A stretch of 64,000 bases of DNA from Clostridiales bacterium (GTDB taxonomy: Bacteria > Bacillota > Clostridia > Oscillospirales > Butyricicoccaceae), in the NCBI GenBank assembly GCA_004555915.1, contig SFJM01000003.1:1-64000 (forward strand), written 5' to 3'. A program made the translations under genes and the position numbers. The notes under the pieces were generated by a model. The model searched no databases, was not told where the DNA came from, and worked only from the letters and a program-made list of their open reading frames with translations. Shown here piece after piece: positions 58,361 to 64,000 of the stretch. The stretch's first letter is position 1, and every line of letters begins with the position of its first letter.

Positions 58361-58460
58361 TATATCGTTTTTTCTCCCCTGAGCCTGTCCACCAGGCTCT
58401 TTTTTGTTGTCATACCGTCCCGGCCTGTCTCATACCCTGTTACCACAGGGAGGGATGTCT

Positions 58461-61052
58461 ATGACCGGAACAGGCGGGCTGAGTGCCGGCGAGGTGCAGC
58501 AGTCCCGACAGCTGCATGGCTCCAACAGGCTGGAAAAGCAATCGGGCAGTCCGCTGCTTTCCCGGTTTCTTGAGGGCTTTTCTGACCCGATTATCCGTAT
58601 TCTGCTCATCGCACTGTGTATCAACATTGTTTTCATGCTGCGCGGCGCCCCATGGTTTGAAACGGCCGGTATTGCCGCCGCGGTTTTTCTGGCAACCTTT
58701 GTGTCCGCCCTGTCGGAATATGGCAGCGATGCCGCATTCCGCCGCATGCAGGCGGAAGCTGCCGCGGTCAACTGCCGGGTCCGGCGGGATGGCGGGACGG
58801 TTTCCCATATTCCGGCAGAGGAAATTGTCTGCGGGGATCTGGTTCTGTTGCAGGCCGGAGAATCGATTCCGGCAGACGGCTTCCTGCGGGAAGGAAAATT
58901 GGATGTGGACCAGTCTGCCCTCACCGGGGAAAGCCGTGAAATCCATAAAACACCGGAAGAACAGCAGTCTTCCCTGCTGCGCGGCAGCGTGGTGGTCTCC
59001 GGCGAAGGCGTGATGGAAGTCACTGCTGTGGGCAGTAAAACCATGTATGGCAGCATGGCACGCCAGATGCAGGAGGATACCCGGGAAAGCCCGCTGCATG
59101 TGCGGCTGGAAGCACTGGCAGGCAGCATCAGCAGGCTGGGGCTTGCCGCTGCCCTGCTGGTCGCCGCTTCGGATTTATTTTTATCCCTGTTCGTGCAGCA
59201 TGGCCTGTCCCAGGGCTTTGCCGCGATCCTGCAGCATATTCTGCATGCGGTGACACTGGCGGTCACGGTTCTTGTCGTTGCCGTCCCAGAAGGCCTGCCC
59301 ATGATGATTACCGTTGTGCTGTCCTCCAATATGGTACGCATGCTCCGGGACCATGTGCTGGTGCGCCGTCTGACCGGCATTGAAACCGCTGGCAGTATGA
59401 ATATCCTGTTTACCGATAAAACCGGTACGTTAACCTGCGGACGTATGACGGCAGAGCTGGTTTTTACCGGGGATGGCACACGGTTTGACAGTATGGCTGA
59501 CCTGCGTAACCATGCACCCGCGTTATTCGGCCAGGTCTATGCGGACTGCCGGTATAATTCCGGCGGTACGCTTTCCGCAGGCACTGTCACCGACGGCAAT
59601 GCCACGGACCGTGCCCTGTTATCTGCCATTTCACCCATGGCAGCGGCAGAAGCAGCTGTACCTGTAGGGGAAAAGCTTCCCTTTGATTCCCGCCGGAAAT
59701 ATGCCGCAATCCGGCTGCCCTCCCGTGCCCTGACACTGGTGCGCGGCGCACCGGAGCTGTTGCTGGCACATTGCACCCAGTTTCTCACATCGGACGGGCA
59801 GGTGCGTTCTCTGTCCCGTGAGATTCCACGGCATATCCTGCAGGAACAGATGGAAGCCGGCGGCCGGGTGGTTGCCATGGCAATTACCGACCATGCCGTC
59901 ACGGCAGACCACCTGCCTGCCGGCATGACCCTCACCGCACTGGTTGTCCTGCGCGACCCGGTACGCCGGGAAACGCCCCAGGCGGTCTATCAGCTCCGCA
60001 CCGCCGGCATTGCCACGGTCATGCTCACCGGCGACCATCCGGATACGGCAAGGGCAGTTGCCACACGCTGCGGCCTGTTATCCGGTGGTCAGACGCTGGT
60101 GGTTGACAGCCATCAGCTGGCAGCATGGTCGGATATGGAGTTGGCACAGCAATTGCCTCAACTGGCGGTGGTAGCCCGTGCCATGCCGACAGACAAGGTT
60201 CGACTGGTACAGGCTGCCCAGCGGCTGGGGCTGGTTGCCGGTATGACCGGTGACGGCGTCAACGATGCGCCGGCGCTCAAGCTGGCGGATGTGGGCTTTG
60301 CCATGGGCAGCGGCACCGCTGTGGCAAAGGAAGCCGGGGATATTGTCATTACCGATGACAACCTTGCCTCCATCGCCCATGCGGTGCTGTATGGACGGAC
60401 GATTTTCAAAAGCATCCGGAAATTCCTTGTCTTTCAGCTAACCATGAATGTGTGTGCGGTGGGTGTATCCATTGCCGGGCCATTGATTGGCATTGATACG
60501 CCGGTAACCGTCATGCAGATGCTGTGGATCAACCTGATTATGGATACCCTTGCGGGACTGGCCTTTTCCGGTGAACCGCCATTAAAGGAATATATGCAGG
60601 AAGCACCCAAGCAGCGGGAAGAGCCGGTACTCAACAGCTATATGAAGGGACAGATTGCCTTTACCGGACTATATACCATCCTGCTGTGTATCCTGTTCCT
60701 GTGGTGGACACCCATGCGGCGGTTTTTCTGTTATGCCGCAGAGCCATTGCGATTCCTCACTGCCTTTTTTGCCCTGTTTATCTTCTGCGGCATTTTCAAT
60801 GCCTTCAATGCCCGTACCCACCGGCTGAACCTGCTGGCGCATATCTGGAAAAATCCCCTGTTTGTGCTCATCATGGCAGCAGTCAGCGTGGTACAGCTGG
60901 CGCTGATTTACTTTGGCGGCGCATTGTTCCGCACAACGCCGCTGCCGCTGTATGAGCTGGTTGCCGCGGGTGTTCTGGCTGCCACTGTCATTCCCGTGGA
61001 TGTGGGACGCAAGCTGTGGCTGCGCATGCGGGGAAAGGAACGGAATTTCTGA
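58461..61052 (+). CDS. Calcium-type P-type ATPase (P2, PMCA-like)
   Basis: The second of two nearby ATGs, at 58461, has GGGAGGG at a better distance and starts MTGTGGLSAGEVQQSRQLHG. The 863-residue pump has TGES in LTGESREIH, the M4 motif VAVPEGLPMMI, phosphorylation motif DKTGTLTCGRM, GDHPDTA and the hinge TGDGVNDAPALK. M5 and M6 include WINLIMDTLAGLAF with Asn/Asp. Ten membrane helices are expected. The PEGLP and M6 motifs fit Ca2+ transport, but Mn2+ or another ion is possible. It is single, with a strong terminator about 100 bases downstream. Confidence 0.93.
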   Translation: MTGTGGLSAGEVQQSRQLHGSNRLEKQSGSPLLSRFLEGFSDPIIRILLIALCINIVFMLRGAPWFETAGIAAAVFLATFVSALSEYGSDAAFRRMQAEAAAVNCRVRRDGGTVSHIPAEEIVCGDLVLLQAGESIPADGFLREGKLDVDQSALTGESREIHKTPEEQQSSLLRGSVVVSGEGVMEVTAVGSKTMYGSMARQMQEDTRESPLHVRLEALAGSISRLGLAAALLVAASDLFLSLFVQHGLSQGFAAILQHILHAVTLAVTVLVVAVPEGLPMMITVVLSSNMVRMLRDHVLVRRLTGIETAGSMNILFTDKTGTLTCGRMTAELVFTGDGTRFDSMADLRNHAPALFGQVYADCRYNSGGTLSAGTVTDGNATDRALLSAISPMAAAEAAVPVGEKLPFDSRRKYAAIRLPSRALTLVRGAPELLLAHCTQFLTSDGQVRSLSREIPRHILQEQMEAGGRVVAMAITDHAVTADHLPAGMTLTALVVLRDPVRRETPQAVYQLRTAGIATVMLTGDHPDTARAVATRCGLLSGGQTLVVDSHQLAAWSDMELAQQLPQLAVVARAMPTDKVRLVQAAQRLGLVAGMTGDGVNDAPALKLADVGFAMGSGTAVAKEAGDIVITDDNLASIAHAVLYGRTIFKSIRKFLVFQLTMNVCAVGVSIAGPLIGIDTPVTVMQMLWINLIMDTLAGLAFSGEPPLKEYMQEAPKQREEPVLNSYMKGQIAFTGLYTILLCILFLWWTPMRRFFCYAAEPLRFLTAFFALFIFCGIFNAFNARTHRLNLLAHIWKNPLFVLIMAAVSVVQLALIYFGGALFRTTPLPLYELVAAGVLAATVIPVDVGRKLWLRMRGKERNF

Positions 61053-61154
61053 GCTGTCAGCAGGATCTCCGTTGATCTTTACAACCCATATTTTTTATGC
61101 TATACTATTAATCAGGAAATGAACGATGTATTTCCAACGCTGGTACCAAAACGG

Positions 61155-61195
61155 GCGAAGGCTTCAGAGGGGCAACTCTGAAGCCTTCTTTTTGT
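61155..61195 (+). terminator. Terminator after the P-type ATPase gene
   Basis: A 13-bp perfect stem, GAAGGCTTCAGAG (61157-61169) and CTCTGAAGCCTTC (61176-61188), is followed by TTTTTG. It also lies just beyond the convergent small gene. Confidence 0.85.
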
Positions 61196-61203
61196 GCTGT
61201 GTG

Positions 61204-61293
61204 TTACTTTTTCTTTCTATCCAGCCACTTGCAAATATAATGGGCAATTACACTTGCTATGATAGATAAAACGAACGATGTAAGTACGGTCAA
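61204..61293 (-). CDS. Tiny toxin-like membrane peptide
   Basis: A 29-residue reading starts at TTG (61293), nine bases behind AAAGGGGG, and gives MTVLTSFVLSIIASVIAHYI followed by CKWLDRKKK. A GTG three codons earlier overlaps the ribosome-binding site. The single hydrophobic helix with a Cys-Lys-Trp-Leu-Asp and basic tail matches very small peptides common in Clostridia, often viewed as type I toxin-like. No antisense RNA was demonstrated. It may instead be a regulatory membrane peptide. A longer frame upstream is not supported. Confidence 0.6.
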   Translation of the reverse strand: MTVLTSFVLSIIASVIAHYICKWLDRKKK

Positions 61294-61406
61294 CGCCAGC
61301 ACCCCCTTTCTGTTGCCAGATTGGGAAGTAACAACAAGCCTATTATACCATATCCAACCCTGCCTGCCAAATGCAGCAGTTTTTTTGTAACATTTGACCA
61401 ACCCTC

Positions 61407-61435
61407 TTGCAATCTGTCCGCAGTTGTAGTATACT
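61407..61435 (+). promoter_or_regulatory. Promoter of the riboflavin operon
   Basis: TTGCAA (61407-61412) and TATACT (61430-61435) are 17 bp apart and precede the FMN riboswitch by about 25 bases. Confidence 0.75.
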
Positions 61436-61459
61436 TTCTTTGTCAATAAAATAACATTG

Positions 61460-61579
61460 TTCTTCAGGGCAGGGTGGAACTCCCTACCGGCGGTATAGCC
61501 CGCGACCCATGGAACTGCGTTCCATGGCTGATTCGGTTAAATTCCGAAGCCGACAGTTACAGTCTGGATGAGAGAAGAC
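61460..61579 (+). promoter_or_regulatory. FMN riboswitch (RFN element)
   Basis: The highly conserved RFN sequence is present: CTTCAGGGCAGGGTGGAACT, CCCTACCGGCGGTA, AGCCCGCGACCC, GATTCGGTTAAATTCCGAAG, CCGACAGTTACAGTCTGGAT and GAGAGAAGAC. Variable P3 hairpin CATGGAACTGCGTTCCATG lies inside. It binds flavin mononucleotide and, by a downstream terminator (61660-61690), turns off ribDEBA. Confidence 0.95.
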
Positions 61580-61614
61580 ACAATCGGGACATGTTACAAT
61601 GTCTCCCCTTTTCT

Positions 61615-61692
61615 GTGCCCTGTTTCGCGGCTTTCCCGCAGACAGGCATTTTTTATTCGCCCTGTTTTGCTGCGTAAAAAACAGGGTATTTT
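61615..61692 (+). terminator. Terminator hairpins of the FMN riboswitch
   Basis: Two hairpins follow the aptamer. CCTGT...ACAGG (61619-61646) is followed by CATTTTTTATT. CCCTGTTTT (61660-61668) with AAAACAGGG (61678-61686) is followed by TATTTTTATT. The first or second can act as the FMN-induced terminator. Confidence 0.75.
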
Positions 61693-61754
61693 TATTGGTA
61701 TTTTCCTGCGGTATCTCTGCCGCAGCACATTTGCCGTTTGGGAGCTGATACAAT

Positions 61755-62864
61755 ATGGCAGATATTACAACAACAGATCTGAATTATATGCGCCATGCGC
61801 TGGAGCTGGCAAAACGCGGTGTGGGACATGTCTCCCCCAACCCGATGGTGGGCGCAGTCATTGTCAAGGATGGCCGCATCATCGGTGAAGGCTGGCACGA
61901 ACACATCGGCGGTCTGCACGCGGAACGCAATGCCTTCAAAAACTGCACGGAGGATTGTACCGGCGCAACGATTTATGTCACGCTGGAGCCATGCTGTCAC
62001 TGGGGCCGTACCCCGCCGTGCACCGAAGCCATTCTGGAACACAAAATCGGGCGGGTCGTGGTGGCATGCCTGGACCCCAACCCGCTGGTGGCAGGCAAGG
62101 GCCTGCAGATTCTGCGGGAAGCAGGTATCGAATGTGTCTCCGGCGTGCTGGAGGAGGAATGCCATGCGCTCAATGAGGTGTTCTTCCACTATATCACCAC
62201 CAAAACCCCGTATGTGGTGATGAAATACGCCATGACACTGGATGGCCGCATTGCCGCTTATACCGGCGATTCCAAATGGATTACCGGTGAAACCGCACGG
62301 CAGCATGCCCACCAGACCCGCAGGCAGCTGAGTGCCATCATGGTCGGAATCGGCACGGTACTGGCCGATGACCCCATGCTCAACTGCCGCATTGAGGCCG
62401 GCGTGGACCCCATCCGTCTGGTGTGTGACAGCAATCTGCGCACCCCGCTGGACAGCCAGCTGGTACGCACCGCACGGGATATCCCCACCTGGATTTTCTG
62501 TGCCAACGCGGATATCCGGCGCAAGGCTGCGCTGGAGGAAGCCGGTGTCCAGGTTATCCCGCTGCCGGATGAATCCGGTACCCATGTGGACCTCCGGGCT
62601 GTGATGGATTACCTGGGCGGCGAGCAGGTGGACAGTGTCCTGCTGGAAGGCGGCGGCACCCTGAACGGGGAAGCCCTGCGGCTGGGACTGGTCCACAAGG
62701 TACAGGCATATATCGCCCCCAAGCTGATTGGCGGCGCGGATGCCCATGGCCCGGTGGGCGGTGCAGGCATTGCGAAAATGGCAGATGCCCTTGCACTGGA
62801 AAACATTACACTGACACGGCTGGGAGAAGACCTCCTGATTGAAGGCCGTATCCGAAAGGACTGA
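61755..62864 (+). CDS. ribD: Bifunctional riboflavin deaminase/reductase RibD
   Basis: The 369-residue enzyme carries out the second and third steps of riboflavin synthesis. The N-terminal zinc deaminase domain has GGLHAERNAF and TLEPCCHWGRTPPC. The C-terminal reductase domain has MKYAMTLDGRIAAYTGDSKW and LLEGGGTLNGEAL. The length is normal. GGGAGC stands before the ATG. It is the first gene after the FMN riboswitch and is followed four bases on by ribE. Confidence 0.96.
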   Translation: MADITTTDLNYMRHALELAKRGVGHVSPNPMVGAVIVKDGRIIGEGWHEHIGGLHAERNAFKNCTEDCTGATIYVTLEPCCHWGRTPPCTEAILEHKIGRVVVACLDPNPLVAGKGLQILREAGIECVSGVLEEECHALNEVFFHYITTKTPYVVMKYAMTLDGRIAAYTGDSKWITGETARQHAHQTRRQLSAIMVGIGTVLADDPMLNCRIEAGVDPIRLVCDSNLRTPLDSQLVRTARDIPTWIFCANADIRRKAALEEAGVQVIPLPDESGTHVDLRAVMDYLGGEQVDSVLLEGGGTLNGEALRLGLVHKVQAYIAPKLIGGADAHGPVGGAGIAKMADALALENITLTRLGEDLLIEGRIRKD

Positions 62865-62868
62865 ATCC

Positions 62869-63522
62869 ATGTTTACCGGAATTGTCGAAGAAGTCGGTGA
62901 AATCACCGGACTGCGCCAGACTGCAACCAGTACTGTCCTCAGTGTCCATGCGAAAACCGTACTGGAAGGGACAAAGCTGGGAGATTCCATTGCAGTCAAT
63001 GGCGTCTGCCTCACGGTTGTCCGTCTGACCGGCGACGGGTTTGACGGCGATGTGATGCCGGAAACCATGCGCCGTACCAATCTTGGCGCACTGCGTCCGA
63101 AATCCCGTGTCAATCTGGAGCGTGCCATGGCAGCAGACGGCCGTTTTGGCGGCCACATCGTTGCCGGGCATGTGGATGGCACCGGTACCATTACCGACCT
63201 GTCCCCGGAGGGAAATGCCGTCTGGGTGACGGTTGCCGCAGGACCGGAGCTTCTGCGTTATATTGTGGAAAAAGGCTCGATTACCATTGACGGCATCAGC
63301 CTGACTGTGGCGTATGTGGATGATGCCTGCTTCAAGGTATCCATTATCCCCCATACCGGACAGGAAACCACATTGCTCACACGAAAGCCCGGCTATGTTG
63401 TCAATCTGGAATGTGACATAGTCGGCAAATATATTGAAAAGCTGATGAAGCCCGCACCGGAGGAGGGCAAGCCGTCCGGTGGCCTGACCGTTGATTTTCT
63501 CGCCGGTCACGGGTTCTTATAA
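62869..63522 (+). CDS. ribE: Riboflavin synthase, alpha chain
   Basis: The 217-residue enzyme condenses two lumazine molecules to riboflavin. It starts at 62869 with MFTGIVEEVGEI, the hallmark of the family; the longer reading from 62839 lies in ribD. Two similar lumazine-binding halves are visible: SIAVNGVCLTVV (about residues 41-52) and SITIDGISLTVA (about 138-149). GHIVAGHVDGTG is in the second half. It sits between ribD and ribBA as in many Firmicutes. Confidence 0.96.
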   Translation: MFTGIVEEVGEITGLRQTATSTVLSVHAKTVLEGTKLGDSIAVNGVCLTVVRLTGDGFDGDVMPETMRRTNLGALRPKSRVNLERAMAADGRFGGHIVAGHVDGTGTITDLSPEGNAVWVTVAAGPELLRYIVEKGSITIDGISLTVAYVDDACFKVSIIPHTGQETTLLTRKPGYVVNLECDIVGKYIEKLMKPAPEEGKPSGGLTVDFLAGHGFL

Positions 63523-63540
63523 GAGGAGGATTCCATTACC

Positions 63541-64000
63541 ATGGCTGATTTTGCAACCATTGAACAGGCACTGGACGCGCTCCGTGCCGGAAAGAATATT
63601 CTGGTCATTGATGACCCGGATCGTGAAAACGAAGGCGATATCATCTGCGCCGCACAGTTCGCAACCACGGAAAATGTCAACTTCATGGCAACCCATGCCA
63701 AGGGCCTGATCTGCATGCCCATGAGCGGCGATTACTGCGACAAGCTGGGCCTGCCGCAGATGGTGGAAACCAACACCGACAACCATGAAACCGCCTTTAC
63801 CGTTTCCATCGACCATGTGAAGACTACCACCGGTATTTCCGCGGTAGAGCGCTCGCTGACTGCTATGATGACGGTCAATCCGGAGGCAAAGCCCTCGGAC
63901 TTCCGCCGTCCGGGACATATGTTCCCGCTGCGTGCCCGTGAAGGCGGCGTGCTCATCCGTTCGGGCCATACCGAAGCTACCGTTGACCTGTGCCGTCTGG
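63541..64000 (+). CDS. ribBA: 3,4-dihydroxy-2-butanone-4-phosphate synthase/GTP cyclohydrolase II (partial)
   Basis: The gene begins 18 bases after ribE with GAGGAGG upstream and runs off the window end; about 153 codons are visible. The RibB domain has VIDDPDRENEGDIICAA, THAKGLICMPMSG and DFRRPGHMFPLRAREGGVL with the catalytic Glu/His residues, ending in RSGHTEATVDLC. The GTP cyclohydrolase II half should follow beyond 64000; a stand-alone ribB cannot be excluded. A ribH gene would usually come next. Confidence 0.93.
   Translation, partial: MADFATIEQALDALRAGKNILVIDDPDRENEGDIICAAQFATTENVNFMATHAKGLICMPMSGDYCDKLGLPQMVETNTDNHETAFTVSIDHVKTTTGISAVERSLTAMMTVNPEAKPSDFRRPGHMFPLRAREGGVLIRSGHTEATVDLCRL

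Noticed and set aside
61692..63191. A 499-codon minus-strand reading over ribD-ribE
   Set aside because: It is antisense to two well-supported riboflavin genes and has no own features.

Overview
The window looks like chromosome of an anaerobic, endospore-forming Firmicute of the class Clostridia, most likely an Oscillospirales-type gut bacterium. This is inferred from a spoVAC-spoVAD-spoVAE set, a ferredoxin-dependent 2-oxoacid oxidoreductase, reverse rubrerythrin with an Rrf2 regulator, a T-box leader, an FMN riboswitch, S-layer-homology surface proteins and frequent TTG starts. No species can be named from sequence alone.

Layout. (1) 1-6600: a 143-bp tandem repeat array is interrupted by a compact integrative element of about 5.9 kb. 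The element encodes an HUH replication initiator, three small unknown proteins, an excisionase-like protein, two divergent XRE regulators and a tyrosine recombinase. Near-identical 28-bp direct repeats flank it. Three GAAC-N4-GTTC boxes (the Gram-positive LexA/DinR core) lie just upstream of rep and int, which suggests SOS-coupled excision and replication. (2) 6837-9836: tRNA-Arg(ACG), glycerol kinase and an M16 peptidase. (3) 9930-10563: a decayed IS3-family remnant. (4) 10602-15954: rlmB overlaps a 1517-residue protein that joins a very acidic, disordered-looking N-terminus to a degenerate P-type ATPase-like membrane module. (5) 16194-25887: an S-layer-anchored amidase, a pair of unknown membrane proteins, the pheB-like/hom/lysC aspartate-family cluster, and a 1021-residue S-layer-anchored protein with a caspase-like core. 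(6) 26095-34037: the gdpP-rplI-dnaB-tilS-hpt-ftsH housekeeping run on the minus strand. (7) 34176-36610: an acyltransferase and an AI-2E-type permease. (8) 36816-40169: an Ile-type T-box leader followed by a four-subunit 2-oxoacid:ferredoxin oxidoreductase. (9) 40588-47994: a YitT-like protein, an ABC transporter with a coiled-coil FtsX permease, an SGNH hydrolase, and a second homoserine dehydrogenase with an ACT domain. (10) 48549-53708: spoVA genes, a dicarboxylate/amino-acid symporter with a leader terminator, and glycogen synthase. (11) 54022-57215: a zinc-ribbon membrane protein with four internal repeats, a small membrane protein, and the Rrf2-reverse rubrerythrin operon. (12) 57457-58360: three tRNA-Leu genes, then an array of seven hairpins directly upstream of a four-helix-bundle (S23/IVP-type) gene. 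(13) 58461-64000: a Ca2+-type P-ATPase, a tiny toxin-like membrane peptide, and an FMN-riboswitch-controlled ribD-ribE-ribBA operon cut by the window edge.

The strongest candidates for something new are the SOS-box-bearing element inside the tandem array, the hairpin array with its four-helix-bundle gene, and the acidic protein fused to a pseudo P-type ATPase.
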